Shown: positions 23,801-34,233 of the stretch, piece after piece | Numbering within the stretch: position 1 is the stretch's first letter | How the letters are laid out: every line of letters begins with the position of its first letter | NCBI GenBank assembly: GCA_019105045.1 | Contig: JAHRWT010000017.1 | Span: 1-64,000, forward strand | DNA length: 64,000 nt | Origin: Sterolibacterium sp. | Lineage (GTDB): Bacteria; Pseudomonadota; Gammaproteobacteria; Burkholderiales; Rhodocyclaceae | Direction: 5' to 3' | The notes under the pieces: model-generated | The model's input: the letters and a program-made list of their open reading frames with translations, nothing else | Database searches by the model: none | What the model was told of the DNA's origin: nothing | Made by a program: the position numbers and the translations under genes

Positions 23801-23973
23801 TGGCTTTCGGCAGTACCACCGAAGGCGCCGAACTGCGTATGCCGATGGGTCAGACAGTGATCGGCGGCGTCATCACTTCATCTGTCCTTACCCTGGTGGT
23901 GGTGCCGGTGATCTACACCTATCTCGATGACCTGGAAGCCTGGCTCAGGCGCTTGCTGCAAAAGCCGACCTGA
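20845..23973 (+). CDS. RND superfamily efflux permease
   Basis: A 1042-residue inner-membrane pump of the HAE1/AcrB class with 12 membrane helices in two sets and two large periplasmic loops. Motifs seen are the N-terminal RNPVMAAMLMFALVVMGVFSYNRVPIDQFPDVEIP, LLTLVALSLCVGLLIDDAIVVREN in helix 4 (proton-relay Asp pair), and GLVTKNAILLVDFA in the second half. It is driven by proton motive force (family knowledge). It pairs with the adaptor 2 bases upstream and converges with nagZ 16 bases away. Confidence 0.94.
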   Translation: MWLTRVSIRNPVMAAMLMFALVVMGVFSYNRVPIDQFPDVEIPVVVVNTEYPGAAPESVENDVTRKIEETVNTINGVKQIHSRSYEGYSVIIIEFELSVDPAQAAQDVREKISGIRAKLRREVKESKISRFDPADRPVISYAITSTDEQRSLRELTTLADQVIKKRIENVHGVGAVNLVGGVMREVHIELKPAALEAYEVSADQVLNAVRSANQEIPAGALRSESQERTVQIKGKLTSIDSFNRVVVGQRGNHPVFLHQVARVIDGTEEQDNLALIDGKRTLALDILKAQGQNTIAVINDVQRNIRELQAELPPDVQLSIAKDASLSIRASVSDVETTMLEGAILTVLIVFLFLNSWRSTVITGLTLPISMIGTFMFIFMFGFTINLLTLVALSLCVGLLIDDAIVVRENIVRHVALGADHHRASLEGTAEIGMAVFATTMTIVAVFAPIGFMGGIIGRFFHQFGLTVVAAVLISMFVAFSLDPMLSAIWADPKPEDVKRPNLLDRLMLLLARPMHWFERRMEWTTHAYGAMLGWSLRHRLNTVILALASMLASFFLLPYVGTEMLPNADFAETLVNFTTPEGASLELTETKARQVNAALHEFAEVEYTYTTINTGNANGKNAAALYVKLTPRKQRTRSQAALTQPIRERLQQIGGITVTHVGTVNPIMQGKQLVFSLQGPDMPVLSRLAVDARQRLEQIPGLVDLDTSLKPSKPTVALNIRHDVAADLGIDVSRLGMALRPFLAGEEAGSWLAPDNQNYEIKIRLPPEDRVSPADLERIMLQTARINPDGSPKMVPLSQIASISSSTSVQQINRRALTREIEFNANAYGRSVGEISNDIKAALDQLDWPPGYRYKIGGSTRDMEEAFYYSSQALLLAVLFIYMILAAQFNSFIQPLAIMASLPLTLIGVVLSLLIFGSTLNVFSIIGFILLMGLVTKNAILLVDFAIRARADGMSREAALIEAARVRFRPIIMTSMAMVFGMLPLAFGSTTEGAELRMPMGQTVIGGVITSSVLTLVVVPVIYTYLDDLEAWLRRLLQKPT

Positions 23974-23989
23974 AACACGGACGAACGGA

Positions 23990-25051
23990 CTATGCCAGGC
24001 TGGTCAGGCTGACCAGACTGGCAATCGCCTGTTGCCCGCTGCGATAAGCCGCATTCTCGGCCAGTTGCGTCCAGTCCAATGCCGGGTGCTGCGGCAGCAA
24101 GCGCGCGATACGCTGGCTGCTGCGCCAAAACCGTTGGCTGTCCTGCGCTGGCTGCCAGCGCGCCAGCAGGTCGCCTACGGCATCCGGTGCATTGCAGACC
24201 AGCAGCATGTCGCACCCCGCAGCCCAGGCGGCCTCGGCACGGGCAACGATGTCGCCGGCCACGCTCGCACCTTCCATGGACAGGTCGTCACTGAAAATGA
24301 CACCATCGAAAGCCAGTTCATCGCGGAGAATTTTCAGCCAGCGCGCAGAAAACCCTGCGGGCTGGTGATCAACCGCAGGATAGATGACATGCGCCGGCAT
24401 CACGCCATCGAGCGCCAAGCCACGATAGGGCGCCATGTCTTCGGCCAGCGCATCCAGACTGCGTTCATCGCGCGGAATGGCGACGTGCGAATCGGCCGCA
24501 ACATAACCATGCCCGGGAAAATGCTTGCCACAGGCGATCATGCCCGCCTGGTGCAGACCTTCGATCAGCGCGCCCGCCAGTTCGCGCACGGCTTGCGGCT
24601 GACGGTGAAAGGCACGATTGCCGATGACTTCGCTGCCGCCGTAATCCAGATCCAGCACGGGAGTGAATGACAGATCGACGCCGCGCGCCCGCAATTCGGC
24701 CGCCAGCAGATAACCGATTGCGCGGGTGGCTGCCAGGGCAGCCTGCGGCTCGCTGTCCCACCACTCACCCAGCGCCCGCATCGGCGGCACATGGGTAAAC
24801 CCGGCGCGAAAACGCTGTACCCGGCCCCCTTCGTGATCGACGGCAATCGGCAGCGGCGGCTGGCGCAGGCCGTGGATTTCGGCGCACAGGCTTTCCAGTT
24901 GTTGCGGATCAGCGTAATTGCGCGCAAACAGGATCAGGCCACCCACCAGGGGATGACACAGCCGCTGGCGATCCAGCGCAGTCAGCTCGGTGCCGGCGAT
25001 GTCGATCATCAGCGGGCCCAGCGGCAGATTGATTGCAGCCAAAGTATTCAT
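23990..25051 (-). CDS. nagZ: beta-N-acetylhexosaminidase NagZ
   Basis: NagZ removes N-acetylglucosamine from muropeptides during cytosolic cell-wall recycling (GH3 family knowledge). Signatures are [23 protein letters not shown], the catalytic loop [16 protein letters not shown], and the nucleophile strand [13 protein letters not shown]. The 353 residues have no signal peptide, consistent with a cytosolic enzyme. The extreme C terminus is a repetitive LVSLTSLA. It overlaps acpS by 4 bases at the end of the lepA-to-nagZ run. Confidence 0.94.
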   Translation of the reverse strand: MNTLAAINLPLGPLMIDIAGTELTALDRQRLCHPLVGGLILFARNYADPQQLESLCAEIHGLRQPPLPIAVDHEGGRVQRFRAGFTHVPPMRALGEWWDSEPQAALAATRAIGYLLAAELRARGVDLSFTPVLDLDYGGSEVIGNRAFHRQPQAVRELAGALIEGLHQAGMIACGKHFPGHGYVAADSHVAIPRDERSLDALAEDMAPYRGLALDGVMPAHVIYPAVDHQPAGFSARWLKILRDELAFDGVIFSDDLSMEGASVAGDIVARAEAAWAAGCDMLLVCNAPDAVGDLLARWQPAQDSQRFWRSSQRIARLLPQHPALDWTQLAENAAYRSGQQAIASLVSLTSLA

Positions 25052-25425
25052 CGTTGCTCCAGAATGACGAAAGCGATGACCTGTGCCTGTTCATCGCTGA
25101 GGGACAAGTGGGCCACAAGCCGGCGCGCGTTCATCTGCGCGGCCAATTCGCCGGTGAATTCAAAGCCCGGCTTGCCCAGCGCATCATGCACGATGCGGAT
25201 GGCCGGCAACAGCAGGGGCGCGCGCACACCGCTGCCATAAGCCTTGCCCAACGCCTCCTTGGCCGCAAAGCGTTTGGCCAGGAAACGACCAGGTGCTGGA
25301 CTTTCCCGACAGGCGGCGCGCTCTTCGGGTGCCAGGATACGACGCAAGACGCGCTCCCCGTACCGCTGAAGAAGCCGCTCCAGACGCACCACATCGACGA
25401 TGTCGGTACCGATGCCGTGGATCAT
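25048..25425 (-). CDS. acpS: holo-[acyl-carrier-protein] synthase AcpS
   Basis: AcpS moves 4'-phosphopantetheine from CoA to the acyl carrier protein (family knowledge). The 125-residue sequence has [18 protein letters not shown] with the metal-binding Asp, and [21 protein letters not shown] with the conserved KEA segment. It overlaps nagZ by 4 bases and follows pdxJ by 11, matching the common pdxJ-acpS pairing. Confidence 0.95.
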   Translation of the reverse strand: MIHGIGTDIVDVVRLERLLQRYGERVLRRILAPEERAACRESPAPGRFLAKRFAAKEALGKAYGSGVRAPLLLPAIRIVHDALGKPGFEFTGELAAQMNARRLVAHLSLSDEQAQVIAFVILEQR

Positions 25426-25436
25426 TGCTGCGTGTT

Positions 25437-26216
25437 TCAGACAATGCCGGCACGGGCGGCCAGCATTTGCCGTTTCATTTCGCGGATGGCGTTTTCCCAG
25501 CCCATGAACAGCGCATCGGCGACCAGCGAGTGGCCAATGTTCAGCTCGGCAATCTGTGGAATGGCGGCAATGGCCGCCACATTGTCGAAGCGCAGGCCAT
25601 GGCCGGCATTCACCTTGAGGCCGATTTTGGCCGCATGGGCCGCCGCCGCCACGATGCGCTGCAGCTCCTGTTGTTGGATGGCTGCCGAGGGTGCTGCGGA
25701 ATAACCGCCAGTATGCAATTCAACCACGGTCGCCCCGGCGGCCAGCGCGGCCTCCAGTTGCGCAGGCTGCGGATCGACAAACAGCGAAACCCGACAGCCT
25801 GCCGCACCCAGGCGGGCGCAGGCTGCCTGCACTTCGGCAAGATGACGGCAGACATCCAGGCCCCCTTCGGTGGTCAGTTCCTCGCGTCTTTCCGGCACCA
25901 GACAGACATCCTGCGGCTTGATGCGACAGGCAAAGGCAAGCATTTCCTCGGTTACCGCGCATTCAAGATTCATGCGCGTGGTCAGCCGCTCACGCAGGAT
26001 TTCGACATCTGCCTCCTGAATATGCCGGCGATCCTCTCGCAAATGCAAGGTGATACCATCCGCGCCGCTGGTTTCGGCCAACAAGGCGGCACGCACCGGA
26101 TCGGGATAGCGAGTGCCGCGCGCCTGGCGCAAGGTGGCCACGTGATCGATATTCACGCCCAGCTCGATGGCTGGCCATGTCGTTTTCTGGGTTTTTTCGG
26201 GGGATGTCATGCTCAC
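25437..26216 (-). CDS. pdxJ: pyridoxine 5'-phosphate synthase PdxJ
   Basis: PdxJ closes the pyridoxine ring in the DXP-dependent vitamin B6 route (family knowledge). The 259-residue barrel shows [38 protein letters not shown], and [21 protein letters not shown] 10-residue extension precedes the conserved start. It overlaps recO by 4 bases. Confidence 0.95.
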   Translation of the reverse strand: MSMTSPEKTQKTTWPAIELGVNIDHVATLRQARGTRYPDPVRAALLAETSGADGITLHLREDRRHIQEADVEILRERLTTRMNLECAVTEEMLAFACRIKPQDVCLVPERREELTTEGGLDVCRHLAEVQAACARLGAAGCRVSLFVDPQPAQLEAALAAGATVVELHTGGYSAAPSAAIQQQELQRIVAAAAHAAKIGLKVNAGHGLRFDNVAAIAAIPQIAELNIGHSLVADALFMGWENAIREMKRQMLAARAGIV

Positions 26217-27007
26217 AGCTCCTGCAGTTCCATGAAAACACGCCGTGACTGCAAAGGCTGTCCGGCAAGATGGTGATTGATGAGCAGGCGCATCAGCTGC
26301 TTGCTCTCATTGAGGGTGCGGCTATCGGCATAGTCATCGCGCGCCAGATCAAGCAGGGTCTTGCCACGGATGGCCGGCATAGCGGCCGTGCCATGGAGCG
26401 CATCCAGGCCCGGGGTTTGCGCCCCGGCATCCAGCGCCACCGGACCGCGCTCAAGACGGTAGCAATACCAACCGTCCGTTTCAATCGGCTGGCCGGTTTC
26501 AACTTCATGCTCCAGCGTCAGACCATAGCCCAATTCGGCCAGCAGGCGCTTCTCGAAGCGACGCAGCAAAGGCGTGACTTCGCCATGATTTTCGATTCTG
26601 TGCGGCCCGGTGCGCGCCGCTGTTTCGGCCAGTTGCCGCAAAGCCGCCACATAGCTGTCGAACAGTTGCGGATGAGCATCATCCCTTGGCAGCAGGCGCA
26701 GCAGCAGTTCATTCAGGTAGTAGCCCAGCATCAGCGCGGTGCCCGCCAGCAACGGCTGCCCGCCCTGCCATTCGGCCTTGGCCAGGGTACGCACCTCGCC
26801 CTTGCCGAACCAGCCCAGTTCCAGCGGCTGAAAAGCCAGCAGCACCCCTCGCAGAGCCGAACGCGGTCGCCGCGCGCCCCGCGCAAGCAGCGGCAAACGG
26901 CCATGCTCCCGCGAGAATACGTCGAGAATCAGGCTGGTCTCGCTGTAGGGATAACTGTGCAGGATATAGGCGGATTGACCGTCAATGCGCTGCCTGTTGC
27001 TGCTCAT
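26213..27007 (-). CDS. recO: DNA repair protein RecO
   Basis: RecO loads RecA on SSB-coated DNA with RecR (family knowledge). The 264-residue protein has the N-terminal OB-fold segment [37 protein letters not shown], followed by an all-helical domain. No zinc cysteine cluster is seen, as in Gram-negative members. It sits between era (42 bases away) and pdxJ (4-base overlap), the standard order. Confidence 0.93.
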   Translation of the reverse strand: MSSNRQRIDGQSAYILHSYPYSETSLILDVFSREHGRLPLLARGARRPRSALRGVLLAFQPLELGWFGKGEVRTLAKAEWQGGQPLLAGTALMLGYYLNELLLRLLPRDDAHPQLFDSYVAALRQLAETAARTGPHRIENHGEVTPLLRRFEKRLLAELGYGLTLEHEVETGQPIETDGWYCYRLERGPVALDAGAQTPGLDALHGTAAMPAIRGKTLLDLARDDYADSRTLNESKQLMRLLINHHLAGQPLQSRRVFMELQEL

Positions 27008-27049
27008 GAACCGCCCCTGTCCTTTGCTGCCGGCATGTGCTGCATGTGC

Positions 27050-27937
27050 TTATTCGTAGCCCAGACTCTTCAGGGCACGCTCATCATCGGCCCAGCCGCT
27101 TTTCACCTTGACCCAGACTTCCAGATAAACCTTGCCACCAAACAGCTTTTCCATGTCACGCCGGGCATCGCTCGACATCGTCTTCAGCTTCGAGCCGCCC
27201 TTGCCGATGACCATCGCCTTGTGTGACGAACGATCGACAATGATGGCGGCAAAGATGCGCCGCAACTGGCCTTCCTGCTCGAAACGCTCGATTTCGACTG
27301 CCATGCCGTAAGGCAGCTCATCCCCCAGACTGCGGAAAAGTTTTTCGCGCAACAGCTCGGAAGCCAGAAAACGTTCGCTGCGATCAGTGATCTCGTCTTC
27401 ATCAAAGAAAGCGGGCTGTTCGGGCAGATAGGGCAAGGCGGCGGCCAGCAGCACATCGGTTCCCTTGCCGCTCATGGCCGACAGCGGCAGGATTTCGGCA
27501 AAATCGAATTCGTCCTTGATCTGGTCGATGAAAGGCAACAACTGGCTCTTGTCGCTCAACTGGTCGATCTTGTTGATGACCAGCAACACCGGCTGATCCT
27601 TGGGCAGCAGTTTGAAAATGGCCCGATCAGCCGGGCCGCAACGGCCGGCTTCAATGACGCAGAGGATGACATCGACCTGGGCCAGCGCCTGGGTCACATT
27701 GCGATTCATGGTGCGGTTCAGGGCGCCGCCATGCTGTGTCTGAAAACCCGGCGTATCGACAAAGACAAACTGGGCGTCTTCTGTTGTCAGAATACCCGTG
27801 ACCTGATGCCGCGTGGTCTGCGGCTTTTTTGAAGTGATGCTGATCTTCTGCCCGACCAGTTGGTTGAGCAGCGTGGATTTGCCGACATTCGGCTGGCCGA
27901 CGATGGCCAGCGTGCCGCACCGGAAATGCTGCGTCAT
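27050..27937 (-). CDS. era: GTPase Era
   Basis: Era is an essential GTPase that helps mature 16S rRNA and assemble the 30S subunit (family knowledge). The 295-residue protein has G1 [10 protein letters not shown]2 near [13 protein letters not shown]3 DTPG and G4 NKID, and a C-terminal KH domain with [10 protein letters not shown]. The ATG at 27937 overlaps the rnc stop by 4 bases; the open frame further upstream is not conserved. Confidence 0.96.
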   Translation of the reverse strand: MTQHFRCGTLAIVGQPNVGKSTLLNQLVGQKISITSKKPQTTRHQVTGILTTEDAQFVFVDTPGFQTQHGGALNRTMNRNVTQALAQVDVILCVIEAGRCGPADRAIFKLLPKDQPVLLVINKIDQLSDKSQLLPFIDQIKDEFDFAEILPLSAMSGKGTDVLLAAALPYLPEQPAFFDEDEITDRSERFLASELLREKLFRSLGDELPYGMAVEIERFEQEGQLRRIFAAIIVDRSSHKAMVIGKGGSKLKTMSSDARRDMEKLFGGKVYLEVWVKVKSGWADDERALKSLGYE

Positions 27938-28659
27938 GATTTCTTTCTCCGCAGTGGTCGGGGGCTGGCGCTGGCGCGGGAAGGGTCTTCGAGCAGCCTG
28001 CAGACCTGCTGCGCGGCCTCCTGCTCGGCACTGCGCCGGCTGCTGCCTGTGCCGCGCACGCAGATTGCCAGCGCGGCCACCCGGCACTCGACTTCGAACT
28101 CCTGAGCATGTGCTTCACCACGCGTCTCCAGCAACGCATATTCCGGCAAGGCCAGGCCTTGTCCCTGCAACAGTTCCTGCAGCGCGGTCTTTGGATCCTT
28201 GCCGGCCTGGCGTGGATCTATCGCGCTGAATTGCGATGCGTAAAGCGCCAGAATCACACTGCGCACCGTTTCAAAACCTGCTTCAAGAAAAATCGCGCCA
28301 AACAATGCTTCAAGGGCATCAGCCAATATCGACGGCCGGCGGAAGCCGCCACTTTTCAGCTCGCCTTCGCCAAGACGCAGGTAATCACCCAGCTTGAGCT
28401 GCTGGGCAAGAACAAACAGGGTTTCCTGGCGCACCAGGTTGGCGCGCAAACGTGATAACTCACCTTCGCGCAGGGCAGGAAACAGCTCGAACAAGCGCGC
28501 AGCAATCACGCAGTTGAGTACGCTATCACCCAGAAACTCGATACGTTCGTTGTGGGGCGTACCGTAGCTGCGATGCGTCACTGCCTGCTGGAGCAGGTCA
28601 CGACGCTGAAACACATGTCCGAGCGCTCCCTCCAGTCGCTCCAGCCGCCTGCCGCGCAT
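27934..28659 (-). CDS. rnc: ribonuclease III
   Basis: RNase III cuts double-stranded RNA and processes rRNA precursors (family knowledge). The 241-residue enzyme shows the signature [18 protein letters not shown], the second acidic cluster [16 protein letters not shown], and a C-terminal dsRNA-binding domain ([20 protein letters not shown], ending [14 protein letters not shown]). The tail RPLRRKKS is basic. It follows the DUF4845 gene by 3 bases and is coupled to era. Confidence 0.96.
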   Translation of the reverse strand: MRGRRLERLEGALGHVFQRRDLLQQAVTHRSYGTPHNERIEFLGDSVLNCVIAARLFELFPALREGELSRLRANLVRQETLFVLAQQLKLGDYLRLGEGELKSGGFRRPSILADALEALFGAIFLEAGFETVRSVILALYASQFSAIDPRQAGKDPKTALQELLQGQGLALPEYALLETRGEAHAQEFEVECRVAALAICVRGTGSSRRSAEQEAAQQVCRLLEDPSRASASPRPLRRKKS

Positions 28660-28662
28660 TCC

Positions 28663-29037
28663 TTACTCGGCGCTGCTGCCGGTAAATTCGAGCAGCAGGC
28701 TGGCATTGCGGAACAGATGAATCTTCTTCTCGTAGGCAAAGGTGATGACGATACTGCCACCTTCCTTGCTGATATCGAGATCATCCGGCCCGACCGAGTC
28801 GATGTTGGCCACCACCATGCGCCGCTGATAGGCCGAACGAACCTGCGCGAGGCCAGCGCCGGACAGCGCATTGTCAGTGGCAGTCGCTTTCACAAGATCA
28901 AGTGTGGTGTAGTACTCGGTAATGGCCGGCACCACTTTCATGCCCAATACAGCCGCCAGCACCAGGCCCACACCGACGAACAACAGCCCGGTCATGGTCA
29001 GACCTTTTTGTTTGTTGCAGGACGATTGCCTCATCAA
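28663..29037 (-). CDS. DUF4845 membrane-anchored protein
   Basis: A 124-residue protein with one N-terminal membrane helix (LTMTGLLFVGVGLVLAAVLGMKVVPA) and a small soluble domain. It matches DUF4845, of unknown function, which in proteobacteria is found between lepB and rnc as here. It is probably co-transcribed with lepB, 41 bases upstream, and ends 3 bases before rnc. An internal Met at residue 15 is an alternative start, but the upstream codons look normal. Confidence 0.85.
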   Translation of the reverse strand: MMRQSSCNKQKGLTMTGLLFVGVGLVLAAVLGMKVVPAITEYYTTLDLVKATATDNALSGAGLAQVRSAYQRRMVVANIDSVGPDDLDISKEGGSIVITFAYEKKIHLFRNASLLLEFTGSSAE

Positions 29038-29078
29038 ACTCTCCTCTGCATTCGATTCGTTTATCGCATCATGCTGCT

Positions 29079-29876
29079 TCAGCGAAAAGCCCCCACTCGC
29101 TGCAGATCGTTGAAATTGAACCAGATGAAGAAAGCCCGGCCAACAATGTTCTCATCCGGCACAAAGCCCCAGAAACGACTGTCTCGCGAGTTGTCGCGGT
29201 TGTCTCCCAGCATGAAGTAATGCCCGGCAGGCACTTCACAGACAACCCCTTCGGCATTGTAAAGACAATTTTCCCGGAACGGAAAGTCCGCCACCTGACG
29301 GATGAACGCAGGCGCTTCCGGACTTTCTGACTCGACCAGGATCTGATGCTCGACGCTGCCGAGGGTTTCGGCATAACGCGGTACATAGGTCAGCCGTTCC
29401 TTGTCGAGAAAATCATCCAGCGGCCTGAGCGGAACTTCGACACCATTGATGTAAAGACGCTTGTTGAGGTAAGCCACCTTGTCACCCGGCAAGCCCGCGA
29501 CACGCTTGATGTAGTCGAGCGCAGGATTTTCAGGATAACGAAAGACCATCACGTCGCCTCGCTGCGGCTGCCCGAGCTCGATGATTTTCTTGTTGATGAC
29601 CGGCAGACGCACACCATAGGCATATTTATTGACAAGAATGAAATCGCCGACATGCAGGGTCGGAATCATCGACCCCGACGGAATCTTGAACGGCTCGATC
29701 AGAAAGGAGCGCAGACCGAAAACCACCAGGATCACCGGAAAAAAACTGGCACCGTATTCCACCCACCAGGGATCCCGGGCATCCGCCGGGCGCAGCTTCT
29801 TCAGCCAGAAGCGGTCCAGACACCAGATGATGCCGGTGACCACAACCAATACGAAGAGTATGAGGGCGAAGTTCAT
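29079..29876 (-). CDS. lepB: signal peptidase I LepB
   Basis: LepB removes signal peptides from exported proteins at the inner membrane (family knowledge). The 265-residue protein has two N-terminal membrane segments, the catalytic Ser69 in IPSGSMIPTL, and the general base Lys124 in DYIKRVAGLPGD. GHYFMLGDNRDNSRDSRFWG is the conserved box E. It lies between lepA (38 bases) and DUF4845. Confidence 0.96.
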   Translation of the reverse strand: MNFALILFVLVVVTGIIWCLDRFWLKKLRPADARDPWWVEYGASFFPVILVVFGLRSFLIEPFKIPSGSMIPTLHVGDFILVNKYAYGVRLPVINKKIIELGQPQRGDVMVFRYPENPALDYIKRVAGLPGDKVAYLNKRLYINGVEVPLRPLDDFLDKERLTYVPRYAETLGSVEHQILVESESPEAPAFIRQVADFPFRENCLYNAEGVVCEVPAGHYFMLGDNRDNSRDSRFWGFVPDENIVGRAFFIWFNFNDLQRVGAFR

Positions 29877-29914
29877 GACTGTTTGACTGTTGCCTGAAGG
29901 AGTCGTCGATAAGC

Positions 29915-31708
29915 TTATTTGTCATTGACACGCAGCACGGCTAGGAAAGCCTCCTGCGGGATTTCCACGCTGCCGACCTGTTTCATGCGCTTTTTGCCGG
30001 CTTTCTGTTTTTCCAGCAGTTTCTTTTTGCGGGTGATATCACCCCCATAGCACTTGGCCAGCACGTTCTTGCGCAGCGCCTTGATGGTTTCACGGGCGAC
30101 GATGTTGGAGCCGATCGCCGCCTGCACCGCCACATCGTACATCTGACGCGGAATCAGCTCGCGCATCTTGGCCGCCAGCGCGCGGCCGCGTGATTGCGCA
30201 TTCAGCCGATGCACAATGGCGGACAGCGCATCCACCTTGTCACCGTTGATCAGCACGTCGAGCTTGACCACATCGGCGCTGCGGTATTCCTTGAACTCAT
30301 AGTCGAGCGAGGCGTAGCCGCGCGATACGGACTTCAGCCGATCGAAGAAATCCATCACCACTTCGGCCATCGGCATTTCGTAGGTCAGTTGCACCTGGCG
30401 GCCACGGTATTGCAGATTGACCTGGTTGCCGCGCTTTTGCTCGCAGAGGGTGATCACCGCGCCGAGATATTCCTCCGGCACGAAGATGGTGGCAGTAATG
30501 ACGGGCTCGCGGGTTTCGGCAATCTTGCCGGCATCCGGCAGCTTGGAGGGGTTCTCGACGAACAGTTCCGTACCATCGCGCAGGATCACCTGGTAGACCA
30601 CAGTCGGCGCAGTGGTGATCAGATCCTGATCAAACTCGCGCTCCAGCCGCTCCTGGATGATATCCATGTGCAGCAAACCGAGAAAACCACAGCGGAAGCC
30701 AAAGCCCAGCGCCTGCGAGACTTCCGGTTCATAGTTCAGCGAAGCATCGTTGAGCTTCAGTTTTTCCAGCGAATCGCGCAGGCTGTCGTACTCATTCGGC
30801 TCAACCGGATACAGGCCGGCAAACACCTGCGACTTGATTTCCTTGAAACCGGCCAGCGGCTGGGCTGCCGGTTGATCGACACGGGTGATGGTATCGCCGA
30901 CCTTGGCCACCTTGATTTCCTTGATACCGGAAATGACGAAACCGACCTCCCCGGCCGACAACTGCTCGCGCGCCTGTGACTTGGGCGTAAATACCCCCAC
31001 CTGTTCACACAGGTGCGTGCTGCCGCCGGCCATCAAGCGAATCTTGTCTTTGGGACGCAGCACGCCATCGACCACCCGCACCAGCATCACCACGCCGACG
31101 TAGCTGTCAAACCAGGAATCAATGATCAAGGCTTTCAATGGCGCCGCAGGGTCGCCCTGAGGCGGCGGCATACGGCTCACCACGGCTTCGAGAATGTCAT
31201 CCACCCCGCGCCCGGTCTTGGCACTGGCGAGGATGGCATCCGTCGCATCGATGCCGATGACGTCTTCGATTTCCTGACGGGCACCATCCGGATTGGCCGC
31301 CGGCAAGTCGATCTTGTTGAGCACCGGCACCACTTCGACACCCAGCTCGATCGCCGTGTAGCAATTGGCCACGGTCTGTGCTTCCACACCTTGCGAGGCA
31401 TCGACCACCAGCAAGGCGCCTTCGCAGGCCGACAGCGAGCGGCTGACTTCGTAGGAGAAATCGACGTGGCCCGGAGTGTCGATCAGGTTCAGGTTGTAGA
31501 TCTTGCCATCACGCGCCTTGTAGCTCAGGGCTGCCGTCTGCGCCTTGATGGTGATGCCACGCTCGCGCTCCAGCGACATGGAATCAAGCACCTGGGCTTC
31601 CATTTCACGATCGGACAGGCCGCCACAAAACTGGATGATGCGATCGGCCAGGGTGGATTTACCGTGATCGATATGGGCAATGATGGAAAAGTTGCGAATA
31701 TGCTGCAT
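29915..31708 (-). CDS. lepA: elongation factor 4 LepA
   Basis: LepA is a translational GTPase that back-translocates or remodels ribosomes under stress (family knowledge). The 597-residue protein has G1 [26 protein letters not shown] (G3) and LNKIDLP (G4), and a C-terminal domain ending [21 protein letters not shown]. The start matches the conserved [17 protein letters not shown]. It heads the lepA-lepB-DUF4845-rnc-era-recO-pdxJ-acpS-nagZ run. Confidence 0.97.
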   Translation of the reverse strand: MQHIRNFSIIAHIDHGKSTLADRIIQFCGGLSDREMEAQVLDSMSLERERGITIKAQTAALSYKARDGKIYNLNLIDTPGHVDFSYEVSRSLSACEGALLVVDASQGVEAQTVANCYTAIELGVEVVPVLNKIDLPAANPDGARQEIEDVIGIDATDAILASAKTGRGVDDILEAVVSRMPPPQGDPAAPLKALIIDSWFDSYVGVVMLVRVVDGVLRPKDKIRLMAGGSTHLCEQVGVFTPKSQAREQLSAGEVGFVISGIKEIKVAKVGDTITRVDQPAAQPLAGFKEIKSQVFAGLYPVEPNEYDSLRDSLEKLKLNDASLNYEPEVSQALGFGFRCGFLGLLHMDIIQERLEREFDQDLITTAPTVVYQVILRDGTELFVENPSKLPDAGKIAETREPVITATIFVPEEYLGAVITLCEQKRGNQVNLQYRGRQVQLTYEMPMAEVVMDFFDRLKSVSRGYASLDYEFKEYRSADVVKLDVLINGDKVDALSAIVHRLNAQSRGRALAAKMRELIPRQMYDVAVQAAIGSNIVARETIKALRKNVLAKCYGGDITRKKKLLEKQKAGKKRMKQVGSVEIPQEAFLAVLRVNDK

Positions 31709-31851
31709 CGGCGGAATCAGTCAATTCATTCAAGCACCCGGCCCTGTTGCCACTTGCCCGCGTGGGCAGGCAACAAGCCGGATACGCTGTTTTCAATCAG
31801 GAATTCGGGTTATCGATAAATCGCGCCAGGACCTGGCGGCGCAAGCGGGGA

Positions 31852-31857
31852 ATTATA
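31852..31857 (-). promoter_or_regulatory. possible -10 element upstream of lepA
   Basis: A perfect TATAAT lies on the minus strand in the 190-base spacer between the rhomboid stop and lepA, but a -35 box is not evident. A hairpin with GTTGCC/GGCAAC (31746-31751, 31769-31774) and an inner TGCCC/GGGCA stem lies between it and lepA and could be a leader structure or a terminator for the rhomboid gene. Confidence 0.35.
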
Positions 31858-31898
31858 GCGTGAAAGACGCCACCACCCCGGCGGCTGTCGGGCTGGCG

Positions 31899-32498
31899 CT
31901 ACCGTCTGCGCCAGCGCCGGATCATCAACCAGGCGCCGAACATACCGCCCAGATGCGCAAAGTGTGCCACCCCGGACTGGCTGGAAAACACGCCCAGCGA
32001 GAGTTCCAGCAGACCGTACAGGGTGACGAACAGCCAGGCCGGCAAGGGAATCGGCGGGAACAGCAATACCAGGGTGCGTCGCGGGAAAAACAGGCCAAAG
32101 GCCAGCAGCAGGCCGAACACTCCCGCCGAGGCACCTATGGTGGGAACCGGCACGCTGGCCGTCTGACTCAGCACCAGCAGCTGGGTCAGCCCGCCGGCAA
32201 CGATGCTGGCGAAATACAAATTGAACAGCCGCCGGCTGCCAAAAACACGCTCCAGCTCGCTGCCGAACATGTACAGCGCAAACATGTTGAACAGCAGATG
32301 CCCCAGACCGCCATGCAGAAAGCCATAGCTCACCAGCTGCCAGGGCAGAAAGGCAGGATAGCCGGCAAAACCGGGCATCGGCAGCGGCCACAGGCCGAAC
32401 CAGACAACCAGCTGGGGGCCGAGCAAGGCCTGGGCGATGAAGACCAGGATATTGGCAATGATCAGCCGTCGTGTCAGCGGGGGAAGATGGGCAAACAT
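31899..32498 (-). CDS. rhomboid family intramembrane serine protease
   Basis: A 199-residue, six-helix membrane protein of the rhomboid family. The catalytic serine is in the GASAGVFGLL motif at the start of helix 4 and the partner histidine is in VAHFAHLGGMFGAW of helix 6. HGGLGHLLFNMFALYMFG is the conserved HxxxxHxxxN helix 2. The set of residues predicts an active protease; its substrate is unknown. It lies 64 bases downstream of gloA. Confidence 0.92.
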   Translation of the reverse strand: MFAHLPPLTRRLIIANILVFIAQALLGPQLVVWFGLWPLPMPGFAGYPAFLPWQLVSYGFLHGGLGHLLFNMFALYMFGSELERVFGSRRLFNLYFASIVAGGLTQLLVLSQTASVPVPTIGASAGVFGLLLAFGLFFPRRTLVLLFPPIPLPAWLFVTLYGLLELSLGVFSSQSGVAHFAHLGGMFGAWLMIRRWRRR

Positions 32499-32562
32499 GG
32501 CATCAGTCAGGAAAACAGATGGAAGCGAATACGGGCACTCAGACAGCGCAGGATGGCATGAC

Positions 32563-32952
32563 TCAGGCCGTCTTGCGGCCGATCAATTCGATCCGGTAGC
32601 CATCCGGATCCTCCACGAAGGCAATCACCGTGGTACCGCCCTGCATCGGCCCGGCTTCGCGCACGATGCGCCCTCCCTTGCGGCGGATGTCCTCGACGGC
32701 CTGATACACATCATCCACTTCGATGGCCAGATGACCGAAGGCCGTGCCCGGCTCGTACCCGGTCACATCCCAGTTGTAGGTCAGTTCGATGGCGGTATGC
32801 GCATCCTCGTCGCCATAGCCGACAAAAGCCAGCGTAAAACGCCCGGCAGGATAGTCCTGGCGGCGCAGCAGACGCATACCCAGCACGTCGGTATAAAAGG
32901 CAATCGAACGCTCAAGATTGCCGGTTCTGATCATCACATGCAGCAGACGCAT
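32563..32952 (-). CDS. gloA: lactoylglutathione lyase (glyoxalase I)
   Basis: Glyoxalase I isomerises the methylglyoxal-glutathione adduct (family knowledge). The 129-residue protein has [26 protein letters not shown] and [15 protein letters not shown]. The metal ligands expected are His5, Glu56, His74 and Glu122, with glutamates in TAIELTYN and YRIELI and a histidine in [10 protein letters not shown]. The ATG at 32952 matches the family start; the frame is open upstream into the spacer but is not conserved. It diverges from earP. Confidence 0.93.
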   Translation of the reverse strand: MRLLHVMIRTGNLERSIAFYTDVLGMRLLRRQDYPAGRFTLAFVGYGDEDAHTAIELTYNWDVTGYEPGTAFGHLAIEVDDVYQAVEDIRRKGGRIVREAGPMQGGTTVIAFVEDPDGYRIELIGRKTA

Positions 32953-32971
32953 GGCTGTTTTCCTTGCAAAA

Positions 32972-32986
32972 TCTGGATAATCCAGA
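32972..32986. promoter_or_regulatory. 15-bp palindrome between gloA and earP
   Basis: TCTGGA-TAA-TCCAGA is a perfect inverted repeat midway in the 79-base divergent spacer, 20 bases from gloA and 46 from earP. It contains GGATAAT, which could also serve as a -10. It is a candidate operator. Confidence 0.35.
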
Positions 32987-33031
32987 AACTTTGATTTTGG
33001 TCTTTTCCTGCCACCGCTGTCCACTCAAACC

Positions 33032-34204
33032 ATGAAACAACGCCGTTGGGATATTTTCTGCAAGGTGATCGACAACTATGGTGATATCGGCGTGTGCTGG
33101 CGGCTGGCACGACAGCTGGCCGCCGAACACGGCCTGACTGTCCGCCTGTGGGTGGATGATCTGGCCAGCTTCCAACCGCTGTGTCCCGCGCTCGATCCGG
33201 CCCTTTCCTGCCAGTCGCTGCAAGGTGTTGATATCCACCACTGGCCAGCAGATTTTACCGTGCCCCGGCATGACGGCATGGCCGATGTCGTCATCGAAGC
33301 CTTTGCCTGTGATTTGCCGAGTGATTACCTCATCGCCATGGCGGCAACCAGAACCCGCACGGGCAAGCAGCCTGTCTGGATCAATCTCGAATACCTCAGT
33401 GCAGAAGCCTGGACGCAGGGCTGTCATGGCCTGCCTTCCCCTCATCCGCAACTGCCGCTGACCAAATATTTTTTCTTTCCCGGCTTCGATGTCCGCAGCG
33501 GCGGACTGCTGCGTGAGGCACGGCTGCGGATAGAGCGTGACGCCTGGCTGCACACTCGACCGCCGGCCAGCCATCCCGTCAATTTACCGGCCCGCCCGCC
33601 AGCGCCGCTGACCATTTCGCTGTTCTGCTATGAAAACCCCTGCCTGCCGGCATTGCTGCAAGCCTGGGCCGGTGGTGACCGGCCAGTGCACTGCCTGGTC
33701 CCGCAAGGCCGCGCGCTGGTTCAGGCAGCTGCCGCGCTGGGCCAACCCGAGCTGCAACCGCCAGACCGGCTGCACTGCGGATCACTGAGCCTGCAAGCCC
33801 TGCCCTTTGTGCGTCAGGAGGATTACGATCCACTGCTTTGGCGCTGTGATGTGAATTTCGTGCGCGGCGAAGATTCCTTTGTGCGTGCCCTGTGGGCCGG
33901 CCGACCGCTGGTCTGGCAACTCTATCCACAGGAAGGCGATGCGCATCTGCCCAAACTGCAGGCTTTTCTCGACCATTACCTGAGCGCGCCGGAAACCACC
34001 TTGCCTGCGCCGGCTGCCGCTGCCCTGCGCAGATTCTGGCAGCTCTGGAACAGCGCCACTCATGAATCAATTGCCACCGCCTGGCAGGAATATGCCGCTT
34101 GTCTGCCGGACTATGCCGTCCATGCCGGCAACTGGGAAAAACAGCAGGCCAATCAGACGGACCTAGCCAGCAAGCTGGTGTTTTTCTGTGAAAAATTGCT
34201 ATAA
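33032..34204 (+). CDS. earP: EF-P arginine rhamnosyltransferase EarP
   Basis: EarP transfers rhamnose from dTDP-rhamnose to Arg32 of elongation factor P (family knowledge, DUF2331). The 390-residue sequence begins [24 protein letters not shown] with the conserved Asp catalytic region, and ends with the nucleotide-sugar segment [33 protein letters not shown]. efp follows directly and its Arg32 is present, confirming the pair. dTDP-rhamnose synthesis genes are not in the window. Confidence 0.95.
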   Translation: MKQRRWDIFCKVIDNYGDIGVCWRLARQLAAEHGLTVRLWVDDLASFQPLCPALDPALSCQSLQGVDIHHWPADFTVPRHDGMADVVIEAFACDLPSDYLIAMAATRTRTGKQPVWINLEYLSAEAWTQGCHGLPSPHPQLPLTKYFFFPGFDVRSGGLLREARLRIERDAWLHTRPPASHPVNLPARPPAPLTISLFCYENPCLPALLQAWAGGDRPVHCLVPQGRALVQAAAALGQPELQPPDRLHCGSLSLQALPFVRQEDYDPLLWRCDVNFVRGEDSFVRALWAGRPLVWQLYPQEGDAHLPKLQAFLDHYLSAPETTLPAPAAAALRRFWQLWNSATHESIATAWQEYAACLPDYAVHAGNWEKQQANQTDLASKLVFFCEKLL

Positions 34205-34205
34205 T
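34197..34205 (+). promoter_or_regulatory. extended -10 promoter for efp
   Basis: TGCTATAAT is a perfect extended -10 element that overlaps the last codons of earP, with no clear -35, as expected for extended -10 promoters. It would start a message near 34212 with a ~22-base leader containing the Shine-Dalgarno GAGG at 34221-34224. efp could thus be expressed independently of earP. Confidence 0.6.
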
Positions 34206-34233
34206 TTTCGGCTGTTTTTTGAGGCTAGAAACT